A stretch of DNA of 12,926 bases from an uncultured Clostridia bacterium (GTDB lineage: Bacteria; Bacillota; Clostridia; Christensenellales; UBA1242): positions 1 through 12,926 of the forward strand of contig CAMYXB010000019.1 in assembly GCA_947303145.1 (NCBI GenBank). The letters run 5' to 3'. The notes beneath the pieces were generated by a model. That model was not told where the DNA came from, searched no databases, and saw only the letters and a list, made by a program, of their open reading frames with translations. The position numbers and the translations under genes were made by a program. How positions within the stretch are numbered: the stretch's first letter is position 1; every line of letters begins with the position of its first letter. This document shows positions 6,496-12,793 of the stretch, one piece after another.

Positions 6496-7368
6496 TTATA
6501 TATAATAATTCACTGACAATGCGACAGCCAGAGCGCCTGAGCCGATGTGACAGGCGACACTGAGAGAAAGAGGATCCACAAAATGAAGAGGAATATTGGG
6601 GAAAGATTTTTGTATCTCTTCTCTAACTTTTTCTATCTTATCCTTTGAATTGGTGTGTGCCAAGGAGATGACCAGTCTGCCCTTTTCCATATCTTCGGCA
6701 AATTTACTCTCTATCTCCTGCTTCAACTTTTGAATAATCTTTCTCTTTCCCTGCTCTATAGTGAAAGCTACAGCAAATTTCTCGAATGCTCCTCCATTGG
6801 AGAAAAGAATGGGTTTGAGTTTGAACATATCTCCCAAAAGGGCACTAGCAGAGGAGATTCTGCCCCCCTTTTTGAGATATTTTAGAGTGTCCAGCATTAT
6901 GTATATGCTATTCTTTTCCCCAGTATTTTCTAGGTGAGTTTTTATCTCCTCGGCACTCTTTCCACTCTCTATCATAGACAGAGCCTCCATGACACTCTCC
7001 CTCTGCGTGACGGAGATGCGTCTATTATTCACCACTTGCACATGACCGGAGAACTTTTCAGCATACTTTATGGCATTCTCACATGTGGCGGACAGCCCAC
7101 TAGACATGGGGATATACACTACATCTTCATAATCCTTAAGTAGAGTGGAGAACAACTCTTCTAAATAATTCTGCGAAGGCTGAGAGGTCATAACTTCTGT
7201 GTTTATATTGAGTTTGTCGTAAAATTCCTCTTGACTTATGGATATATCCTCGAGATACTCCTCTCCGTCAATGGTGAATGGCATAGGGATGACCACTATT
7301 CCCATTTTCCCCGCTTCGTCTTGTGTTATTCCACTATTTGAATCTGTGACGACTGCTATCTTTGACAT
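6496..7368 (-). CDS. DegV family fatty-acid-binding protein (FakB-like)
   Basis: DegV proteins bind a fatty acid in a deep pocket; characterised members (FakB) present it to the kinase FakA for phosphorylation and entry into phospholipid synthesis. The 290-residue length fits. Visible family landmarks are VTDSNSGI (7-14), MTSQPS (60-65), IPMSSGLSAT (86-95), LDTLKYLKKGGRIS (159-172) and CHIGSGALAV (273-282), matching the conserved CHxGPGxL motif with Ser in place of Pro. GAGG lies 8 bases before the ATG. The gene has its own predicted promoter and a shared bidirectional terminator. It follows an acyl-ACP thioesterase on the same strand, an arrangement that suggests a link through free fatty acids; no fakA or plsX is in the window, so the pathway is inference. 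Confidence 0.92.
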   Translation of the reverse strand: MSKIAVVTDSNSGITQDEAGKMGIVVIPMPFTIDGEEYLEDISISQEEFYDKLNINTEVMTSQPSQNYLEELFSTLLKDYEDVVYIPMSSGLSATCENAIKYAEKFSGHVQVVNNRRISVTQRESVMEALSMIESGKSAEEIKTHLENTGEKNSIYIMLDTLKYLKKGGRISSASALLGDMFKLKPILFSNGGAFEKFAVAFTIEQGKRKIIQKLKQEIESKFAEDMEKGRLVISLAHTNSKDKIEKVREEIQKSFPNIPLHFVDPLSLSVACHIGSGALAVALSVNYYI

Positions 7369-7401
7369 AAACTATCCCTCTCGATAAAATAATTTTATAA
7401 G

Positions 7402-7430
7402 AGTATAACAAAAATTATGACAAAAAACAA
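7402..7430 (-). promoter_or_regulatory. Predicted degV promoter (extended -10)
   Basis: On the minus strand TTGTTT (7425-7430), a 17-base spacer and TATACT (7402-7407) with TGT directly before it. The -10 matches at 5 of 6 positions and the extended element compensates for a weak -35. Predicted start near 7395 gives a leader of about 27 bases. degV can therefore be transcribed separately from the thioesterase gene, from which it is 81 bp away. Confidence 0.55.
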
Positions 7431-7449
7431 TATTTTTTGACAAAAAAGG

Positions 7450-8169
7450 TTAGTCTAATATTAGCCTGCATCGAGCAATATTTTTACTTTTAGATTTTAT
7501 ATCGAATATATCCTCATCTCCCTTGCTTGACTTGTATATATCCAGACTTTCTCCCTCCATGCTCTGCGATATGTATGAGATGTCAAATCGCCTCACCCTT
7601 CTCTTGAGATTCTGCGCAGAGTAGGTATTGAGTATAAATCTTATGTATTCCACATTATTGACATGACCGCAGTAGTCTATAGCAGTGGACGGGACGATGA
7701 TATTAGAGATAAGTCGAGGATTGTCTATCATGCTAGGACGAATGAAATTCATATTCGCAATAACGGGACTAGGCACAAAGTCCTCTCCCAAAAATGTGGA
7801 ATCTATCCTTTTAAGACGAAAAGTGGCAAGGTCCACTAGACATATCTCCGTCTTGGACTGCACCGCTATATCCCCATTTACATCTTTGAGAACAGTATCC
7901 ACGACAATTTTGGCAGAAGTATTCTCGGTGATAGCACAACTCACCTCAAAGTCCTCGTCCCATCGAAGATGGCGGACGAACTGCACACTATTCTTGGTGA
8001 ACACCCAGATTGTGTTATACTTCGTCTTGAGAGTTATCTCATCAATATCTAAAGATTTGAAATATTCGCAAATGCTATCCTCTATTATCTGCACCGCACC
8101 TATAAGAGACATCTCTGTATTGGCTCCAGCGCGTGATGTGTATGTAGTTTGCCTCTTTGTGTAAATCAC
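7450..8169 (-). CDS. Acyl-ACP thioesterase (FatA/FatB-like, double hotdog)
   Basis: This family (PF01643) hydrolyses acyl-acyl carrier protein to free fatty acid. The N-terminal hotdog carries MSLIGAVQIIEDS and WVFTKNSVQFVRHLRWDEDF; the second contains AIDYCGHVNNVEYI, the hallmark D-x-N-x-HVNN motif. I place the start at GTG 8167-8169 because GGAGG lies 5 bases upstream and the protein then begins MIYTKRQT, as relatives do; ATGs at 8190 and 8181 are upstream of or within that site. Counting from ATG 8190, the motif Asn is Cys (C174) between D172 and H176. The downstream position usually holding catalytic Glu appears to be Gln (Q209 in ISYISQSMEG). Activity may therefore differ from the textbook enzyme. 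The gene lies between a small membrane-protein gene and degV. The fold assignment is firm; catalysis is not. Confidence 0.88.
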   Translation of the reverse strand: MIYTKRQTTYTSRAGANTEMSLIGAVQIIEDSICEYFKSLDIDEITLKTKYNTIWVFTKNSVQFVRHLRWDEDFEVSCAITENTSAKIVVDTVLKDVNGDIAVQSKTEICLVDLATFRLKRIDSTFLGEDFVPSPVIANMNFIRPSMIDNPRLISNIIVPSTAIDYCGHVNNVEYIRFILNTYSAQNLKRRVRRFDISYISQSMEGESLDIYKSSKGDEDIFDIKSKSKNIARCRLILD

Positions 8170-8203
8170 CTCACCCTCCATAAAAAACATTTAGTAAAAA
8201 TCA

Positions 8204-8250
8204 ACAAAAAAGTGATAAAAATTATTCACGAGAATATATATTTATCACTT
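8204..8250 (-). terminator. Rho-independent terminator after the small membrane-protein gene
   Basis: On the minus strand a perfect 10-bp stem AAGTGATAAA / TTTATCACTT (8241-8250 and 8210-8219) encloses a second 5-bp stem TATTC/GAATA capped by TCGT. It runs into a T-tract. It lies about 15 bases after the stop at 8266 and upstream of the thioesterase gene, which must then rely on readthrough or on a promoter I could not identify. Confidence 0.8.
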
Positions 8251-8265
8251 AATCTATTTTGTGTT

Positions 8266-8559
8266 TTAGAAAATCTTGAAAACTATGATAGAATAACAAG
8301 CGAGTGCACACACAGCCAATATGCAGAATGGAATGAATATAATAAGAGACCTCTTGCTAGCGAACGCCATGCCACAGACTGTGAGTGTGATAATGACGGC
8401 ATAATCCTTGATGCCAGTGAGCGTGACACCGAAGTCTCCTAGGAAGTGAATGGGCATAGCGTCATTGAGATATAACAGTCCGAGAATGACTATAGTCAGG
8501 AAAGCCATTATCTCCCCTATGACAGAAAACACCTTAGAAAATCTACCTAAAACCAGCAT
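8266..8559 (-). CDS. Hypothetical three-helix membrane protein
   Basis: This 97-residue protein is not one I can place in a family. It has three hydrophobic segments: about residues 11-31, 52-67 and 71-94. These are joined by a short loop with PIHFLGDFGV (36-45) and a tight KR turn (69-70) that marks a cytoplasmic side. The start at ATG 8557-8559 is chosen because AAGGAG lies 8 bases upstream; the frame is open to a further ATG at 8592, which has no ribosome site. It has its own promoter (8595-8623) and terminator (8204-8250), so it forms a single-gene unit between gltX and the thioesterase. Small membrane proteins of this type often assist transport or envelope processes, but nothing here shows which. 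Confidence 0.75.
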   Translation of the reverse strand: MLVLGRFSKVFSVIGEIMAFLTIVILGLLYLNDAMPIHFLGDFGVTLTGIKDYAVIITLTVCGMAFASKRSLIIFIPFCILAVCALACYSIIVFKIF

Positions 8560-8594
8560 ATTTTTTTCTCCTTTTCTATACTTATAATACAAAT

Positions 8595-8623
8595 ATAATA
8601 TTACTTTTCACGAAATTTTGCAA
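8595..8623 (-). promoter_or_regulatory. Predicted promoter of the small membrane-protein gene
   Basis: On the minus strand TTGCAA (8618-8623), a 17-base spacer and TATTAT (8595-8600). The -35 matches at 4 of 6 positions and the -10 at 5 of 6. It begins 13 bases after the gltX stop and gives a leader of about 28 bases including AAGGAG. Confidence 0.55.
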
Positions 8624-8635
8624 ACAAAAATTTGA

Positions 8636-10306
8636 TTACTTCTGCATAAGAGATACGACTCTGTCTATCCTTCTGTCTATCTCTTCTCTGCCAAGGAGCC
8701 TCATGATGTAGTATAGGTCGGGAGTATTGGCGAGGGTGGTCAGTGCTATTCGAATGACACTAGAGACGTCTGCCACACTTCCCTTAAAGCCATCTGGATT
8801 TTGCCTATATTCCTTCATGTTCTCACAGTAGCCGAATGGTGCGCAGAGAGATTTTATTTTGCCAAACCAAGTGTCTTTGTCGTCCTCTAGGTCGTAGGTT
8901 GACTTGTATTTCTTAAGAATGTCCACCACATCACCTTTGACATTCTCAGGGAATGGATATGCTTCCAGCGAGCAGTCAAGTGGAAAGAATATGTAGGAAT
9001 ATAGTCCCTTTATCTCGCTCATCTTGGCTATATCTTTCCTTACATTTTTTACGCCCACTCTGTCTATGCTAAATAGCCTAATGAGGAAGTCCTCTCTGTC
9101 CTTTATTTGAGCATAGAAGTCTTTATCATAGTCCTTCGCCCAGAGTATGAAATCTCTTGCCAACCTCTCTGGAGGGAATGTGCCGATGACCCCTCTTGAC
9201 ACATTGTCCAATTTGTCAAAATCAAACATGGGATTGTTGCTCCCTATCTTCTTGATAGAAAATGGGAAAAGGGAGATGTCGTCATTATGATGTGTCTCTC
9301 TCCATACTTCAAAGTCGCTGTTAAGAAGCCCCATGACATATTCCTTGACGCTCTCCACAGGATAGCCCTGCTCGATGTAAAATCTCACATCTGCCTCGGG
9401 ATCCTTGCGCTTGGAGAGTTTTCTCTTCTTGCCGTCCTCTATCTTGCTGATAACTGGTGTATGTGCATACTTGGGGGCTTTAAGACCTAATGCCGAGAAA
9501 ATCTCAAGGTGTGCCGACACACTGGGATACCACTCCTCTCCCCTCACCACTATAGTGGTGTGCATGAGAGTATCGTCCACCACATGAGCGAGAGCATAAG
9601 GCGGAATGCCATTGCTCTTGAGCAATACTACGTCTTTGCCGTTCTCTCTAATGGTGCGCTTACCCTTGATTAAATCTACGAATTCATGCTCGATAGAGGT
9701 GTCGCCCTTGGATAAAAGTTTGAGAGCCCAACTCTTGCCCTGCCTGACATTCTCCTCTATCTCCTCGTAAGAAAGGTTCCTACACGCCTCGTCATGCTCA
9801 GTTATGGTGTCGAGAGACATGAGGTCTTTCTCTCTCCTCTCCAAAATATCTTGCTTGCTCTCACTAGCCGCACAAAAGCAAGGGAAGGCTCTACCCATTT
9901 TCACAAGGTGTTTAGCAAACACTCTATAAATATGTCTCCTGTGGCTCTGGACATAGTCGCCATAGTCTCCCACTTGTGGCTGGCTGTCCCCTCTATATCC
10001 CTCATCTGGCTGGACATCATAGTAGCACAGCATGTCGTATGCCACATCACCTGCGCCAGAGATGTATCTGCGCTGGTCAGTGTCCTCCAGCCTGAGATAA
10101 AACACACCGCCAGTTCTTTCTGCGGTGATTTTGCTTATCATGGCACTATACAGATGCCCAATGTGTAGAAATCCCGTAGGGCTGGGGCCTAGCCTAGTGA
10201 CTTGCGCACCCTCGGGAAGATTTCTTTTGGGATACAATGCCAAAATATCTTCAATACTCTCCTTTACATCGGGGAAAAGGAGATTAGACAATTTATCATA
10301 ATCCAT
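8636..10306 (-). CDS. gltX: Glutamyl-tRNA synthetase, long clostridial type
   Basis: GltX charges tRNA-Glu (and tRNA-Gln too, if the enzyme is non-discriminating). It is a class I synthetase: the HIGH box is HIGH at residues 48-51 within GPSPTGFLHIGHLYSA, and the KMSKS loop appears as KLSKR at 296-300. FYLRLEDTD and VVRGEEWYPS are further signature motifs. With 556 residues it is longer than the roughly 480-residue classical bacterial enzyme, with about 35 residues before the catalytic domain (LSNLLFP...). This form is familiar in Clostridia. The start could be ATG 10306 or GTG 10315; neither has a strong ribosome site, and I prefer the ATG. It is 22 bp downstream of a lipoprotein gene with no promoter between, so it seems to be the last gene of a three-gene operon headed by two envelope proteins of unknown function. 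Confidence 0.95.
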   Translation of the reverse strand: MDYDKLSNLLFPDVKESIEDILALYPKRNLPEGAQVTRLGPSPTGFLHIGHLYSAMISKITAERTGGVFYLRLEDTDQRRYISGAGDVAYDMLCYYDVQPDEGYRGDSQPQVGDYGDYVQSHRRHIYRVFAKHLVKMGRAFPCFCAASESKQDILERREKDLMSLDTITEHDEACRNLSYEEIEENVRQGKSWALKLLSKGDTSIEHEFVDLIKGKRTIRENGKDVVLLKSNGIPPYALAHVVDDTLMHTTIVVRGEEWYPSVSAHLEIFSALGLKAPKYAHTPVISKIEDGKKRKLSKRKDPEADVRFYIEQGYPVESVKEYVMGLLNSDFEVWRETHHNDDISLFPFSIKKIGSNNPMFDFDKLDNVSRGVIGTFPPERLARDFILWAKDYDKDFYAQIKDREDFLIRLFSIDRVGVKNVRKDIAKMSEIKGLYSYIFFPLDCSLEAYPFPENVKGDVVDILKKYKSTYDLEDDKDTWFGKIKSLCAPFGYCENMKEYRQNPDGFKGSVADVSSVIRIALTTLANTPDLYYIMRLLGREEIDRRIDRVVSLMQK

Positions 10307-10328
10307 ATCTTTCACTACCTATTATTAT

Positions 10329-11381
10329 CTATGATACCACTAAATACGACATATGCTCCATGGCGGACATCAGTGCGGAATAACTCCCCTGCATGAAGTC
10401 GAACACTACACTAAATCTTGACCTATCCATACTGGATATTCTATCAAGGTATGCCTCTCTGGCGCTCTCTGTATCGAATGAGAGATATGTGGGCATATCT
10501 ATCAGGCTTTTAGCATAGACGAAAGTGGAATAATTTTTCCTTATCATATTCTCCTTGCTTCTGACATTCTTCAATATATCAAGCATGTCAGTAGAAGAGA
10601 CAGAAGAAAGTGAGTCCGCCAAGTTATCGGTATTTTTAAGGCGGGAGATGATGGGGCTAAGGATAGACTTGCACTCATTGGTATAGACAGATTTTTCCAG
10701 CCAGCCAGTCATGTCACCGAAAGGATTGTAGTAGACATAATTTATCACCTCATAACCGAATGACACACGTGACGACAAGCAAACGAGATACCACAGATAG
10801 TCATTGAACTTATATCCCAAAGAGGAAAGTGACGTCACTGAGGACAGGTCAAAGCCTATTCTATCGAAATATATGTCAGCAAAATAGAAGTTGAGGTTGT
10901 ATAGTCTGTCTATTGCCAAGTTATAGCACTTCACCACCTCTTTATATCTCAATTCCCCCTCACTGCTCTCGTAGATATATATTTCTCTACTTAGTGCATC
11001 TAGTGCGGACTTAACATCTACCAGTCTACCATTCAGCACACTTTTCTGTTCGTTGGTGAAAATGTCAAAACATTCACTAGTCGAGCCGTTTCGCTTAAAA
11101 TAACTAAAGAACAGCCCTGATGACATCTGCAAGAAGGGCTCATAGACTGAGGTGAGGACATAACTTTTGTCCTTATCCACGCTCACTGACGGGTCTCTCA
11201 CTTTGTCAATGTCTATATTTATCTCAATATATCCTTGGGAGTCGGCATAATTAGTCGTTATACTGCTCGCAGTAGATGCCACTCGGCTGGAAGAATCTTC
11301 TCCCCTTTGACAGCCTACAAGGGAAACGGTGGATATGGATAGCAGAATGGCGAAAACGATGCAAATAATTCTTTTCTTCAT
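10329..11381 (-). CDS. Hypothetical lipoprotein, paralogue of the upstream gene product
   Basis: The 350-residue protein starts with a lipoprotein signal: KKR, a hydrophobic stretch (5-20), and the lipobox LVGC with C24 as the lipidated residue. It should be anchored to the outer face of the cytoplasmic membrane. A Ser/Thr-rich linker (about 29-46) leads to a Tyr- and Ser-rich mature domain that I do not recognise. AGGAGGG lies 5 bases before the ATG and begins at the stop codon of the upstream gene (9 bases between stop and start), so translation is probably coupled. Three collinear blocks resemble the upstream protein: TNEQKSVLN (109-117), NFYFAD (164-169) and YLDRISSMDRSR (311-322). No catalytic motif is visible. 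A role in envelope biology is inference from the signal only. Confidence 0.85.
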   Translation of the reverse strand: MKKRIICIVFAILLSISTVSLVGCQRGEDSSSRVASTASSITTNYADSQGYIEINIDIDKVRDPSVSVDKDKSYVLTSVYEPFLQMSSGLFFSYFKRNGSTSECFDIFTNEQKSVLNGRLVDVKSALDALSREIYIYESSEGELRYKEVVKCYNLAIDRLYNLNFYFADIYFDRIGFDLSSVTSLSSLGYKFNDYLWYLVCLSSRVSFGYEVINYVYYNPFGDMTGWLEKSVYTNECKSILSPIISRLKNTDNLADSLSSVSSTDMLDILKNVRSKENMIRKNYSTFVYAKSLIDMPTYLSFDTESAREAYLDRISSMDRSRFSVVFDFMQGSYSALMSAMEHMSYLVVS

Positions 11382-11390
11382 CTCTCCCTC

Positions 11391-12308
11391 CTACACCAAT
11401 ATATTGTTGTCGATGAATGATTTTACCCTTATGGCTCTCACCCTATCCTCTACAGACAGAGTGTCTAGATATGCGGTATAATCATTCACCAATCTATACA
11501 AATCTACATTGCTGGCATCGCTGACGAAGCCCACAAGAGATGGGTTGACGAGCAAGTCTGCATCTTTGTAGGCATCGAACCTTAACACTTTGCCATATTC
11601 TCTCACTGCAACGGAAGTATCTACCTCTCCGCCACCTACGAAAATGTCATAAAGGGCTCTATCTGCAAAGTAAACCCTAAGTTCAAGAAGAATCTCAGAA
11701 AAGGTTCTCTCATATGTCATAGAGTGTGTGCGGACAAAACTGCTAAGCGTCCTAAAAAACTCGCTACCCTTGAGATAAGTGGCATAATAACTTTGCACCA
11801 AGTCGTTCTCCTTGGCGTTGACATTGAACATCTCCACATCTCCCCACACATGAGATGCTGGGTCCCCTTCGTCCTCATAAATCTCCTTTAAGAGAGCGAT
11901 GTAGACGTTATATTTTTCCCTAGCATTACTGAATTCATCTTGATAAGCCTTGTATGATTTATTAAGCGAGGACTGCTCTGCCTTGGTGAGCCCTCCCTCT
12001 ATGGAGAGATAATCTACATAATAATTTATCCCGACATTGACTGTGTCCACCGTATTTGTGAGGAAAATGGCTCTGTCATCTCTCTCAAATGTCGCCGAAC
12101 CGCTATTAGAGGTAAATCTCCTCACGAATCTATCTATATTTATAGCGAAGTGTTCATAGGGAGCGGAGTCTTGAGATGCAGAAATGTAGGCATAAGAGTT
12201 GTATGCCACATTCACATTGCTAGTCAGGACAACAGCCACGAAAGCAATGACCGACACAAAACTCAGCACCAATATTATTCTCAAAAACACTGTGAAAAAG
12301 TTTTTCAT
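11391..12308 (-). CDS. Hypothetical membrane-anchored extracellular protein, paralogue of the downstream lipoprotein
   Basis: The 305-residue protein begins MKNFFTVFLR followed by a hydrophobic segment (about 9-29) ending in LTS, a signal peptide or N-terminal anchor without a lipobox cysteine. The rest is a Tyr-rich, mostly helical extracellular domain with no family I recognise. It shares collinear blocks with the downstream lipoprotein: TKAEQSSLN (108-116), RVYFAD (211-216) and YLDTLSVEDRVR (280-291). The start at 12308 is supported by the signal sequence, but there is no Shine-Dalgarno site; the predicted promoter places transcription start about 3 bases before the ATG, so the mRNA should be leaderless. 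It heads an operon with the lipoprotein gene and gltX and follows an XRE regulator gene on the same strand. Confidence 0.8.
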   Translation of the reverse strand: MKNFFTVFLRIILVLSFVSVIAFVAVVLTSNVNVAYNSYAYISASQDSAPYEHFAINIDRFVRRFTSNSGSATFERDDRAIFLTNTVDTVNVGINYYVDYLSIEGGLTKAEQSSLNKSYKAYQDEFSNAREKYNVYIALLKEIYEDEGDPASHVWGDVEMFNVNAKENDLVQSYYATYLKGSEFFRTLSSFVRTHSMTYERTFSEILLELRVYFADRALYDIFVGGGEVDTSVAVREYGKVLRFDAYKDADLLVNPSLVGFVSDASNVDLYRLVNDYTAYLDTLSVEDRVRAIRVKSFIDNNILV

Positions 12309-12317
12309 ACTACATAA

Positions 12318-12346
12318 ATTTTATCATTACACAATCTTTATGTCAA
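12318..12346 (-). promoter_or_regulatory. Near-consensus promoter giving a predicted leaderless mRNA
   Basis: On the minus strand a perfect TTGACA (12341-12346), a 17-base spacer and TAAAAT (12318-12323), 5 of 6 to consensus. Seven bases after the -10 is an A at 12311, only three bases before the ATG (12306-12308). A TACATA half-site (12311-12316), like those in the dyads near 12700-12746, overlaps the predicted start point. Confidence 0.75.
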
Positions 12347-12355
12347 GAAAGAATA

Positions 12356-12667
12356 TTACTCACCTATAGATTCAAGAAAGTCCATGAGCTTCTGCACAGA
12401 CTCATGCGAAAGAGAATTGAGATATTTCACTATACGCTTAGTTTCGCATGGATAAACCACATTTTCATCAAAGAACTCCGACATAGTCAATCCAAAATAA
12501 TCGCAGAAATTTATCAAAAAATCTACAGAGGGACTCATTCTCCCCATCTCGAGTTGATTGACATATTCGCTAGACATTCCAAGATTTAGGCTCAAACTCC
12601 TCGCAGACATATTGTGAGCATACCTTATGGCACTCACCCTATCTTTAATAAAATCTCTATCCATCAT
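12356..12667 (-). CDS. XRE/Cro-CI family transcriptional regulator
   Basis: A 103-residue protein with an N-terminal helix-turn-helix of the lambda Cro/CI type. The recognition unit is in SARSLSLNLGMSSEYVNQLE (about 19-38), followed by GRMSPSVDFLINFCDYFG and SEFFDE, the usual end of this HTH domain. A short C-terminal helical tail (KRIVKYLNSLSHESVQKL) probably dimerises. I start it at ATG 12665-12667; a TTG at 12691 would add an unlikely LCCCRIC peptide, and the next ATG (12662-12664) is equally possible. No Shine-Dalgarno site precedes either. It is divergent from the secreted-protein gene at 12794, and the shared region holds two dyads that are natural candidates for its operators, giving auto-regulation and control of its neighbour. 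Confidence 0.9.
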   Translation of the reverse strand: MMDRDFIKDRVSAIRYAHNMSARSLSLNLGMSSEYVNQLEMGRMSPSVDFLINFCDYFGLTMSEFFDENVVYPCETKRIVKYLNSLSHESVQKLMDFLESIGE

Positions 12668-12697
12668 ACATATTCTACAACAGCATAACAAAATAAA

Positions 12698-12716
12698 TAC
12701 ATAGAAATATTATGTA
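12698..12716. promoter_or_regulatory. Operator-like dyad 1 (TACATA-N7-TATGTA)
   Basis: A perfect inverted repeat; the arms extend to 9 bp as AAATACATA (12695-12703) / TATGTATTT (12711-12719) with a 7-base spacer. It lies just upstream of the -35 of the plus-strand promoter and within the likely promoter zone of the regulator gene. An identical core occurs 30 bp downstream. Confidence 0.75.
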
Positions 12717-12721
12717 TTTGC

Positions 12722-12750
12722 TTGACATACATATTCACATTATGTAAAAT
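12722..12750 (+). promoter_or_regulatory. Near-consensus promoter of the secreted-protein gene
   Basis: A perfect TTGACA (12722-12727), a 17-base spacer and TAAAAT (12745-12750). Predicted start near 12757 gives a 37-base leader with AAGGAG at 12781-12786. Dyad 2 fills the spacer exactly, so a bound repressor would exclude RNA polymerase. The first eight bases, TTGACATA, match those of the promoter at 12318-12346. Confidence 0.8.
12728..12746. promoter_or_regulatory. Operator-like dyad 2 (TACATA-N7-TATGTA) inside a promoter spacer
   Basis: TACATA (12728-12733), seven bases, TATGTA (12741-12746): the same core and spacing as dyad 1, shifted by 30 bp. It occupies the whole -35/-10 spacer and the first two bases of the -10 of the plus-strand promoter. 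A further single half-site, TACATATTC at 12667-12675, is 31 bp before dyad 1 and overlaps the regulator's start codon. Confidence 0.78.
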
Positions 12751-12793
12751 ACCTATAATTCAATATTATTTTGAAGGAAAAAGGAGATTTCAA

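Noticed and set aside
7455..7464. CTAATATTAG palindrome considered as a fatty-acid regulator (FapR/FabT-like) operator
   Set aside because: It lies inside the last codons of the thioesterase gene, is short, and does not match the known operator consensus sequences.
7685..8164. 159-residue open frame antisense to the thioesterase gene
   Set aside because: Covered by the thioesterase frame with its clear HVNN motif; the antisense product has low-complexity Ser/Thr/Arg content and no ribosome site.
8149..8442. 97-residue plus-strand open frame crossing the terminator and the small membrane-protein gene
   Set aside because: It crosses a strong terminator hairpin and overlaps a better-supported minus-strand gene with promoter, ribosome site and three membrane helices.
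8613..8633. AAATTTT/AAAATTT hairpin after gltX as a terminator
   Set aside because: A/T-only stem, no following T-run on the minus strand, and it overlaps the promoter of the next gene.
9794..10168. 124-residue open frame antisense to gltX
   Set aside because: Shadow frame of a conserved synthetase gene; no ribosome site or protein-family features.
12668..12691. TTG start adding eight residues (LCCCRIC-type) to the XRE regulator
   Set aside because: No ribosome site, unlikely Cys-rich peptide, and the HTH domain begins normally after the ATGs at 12662-12667.
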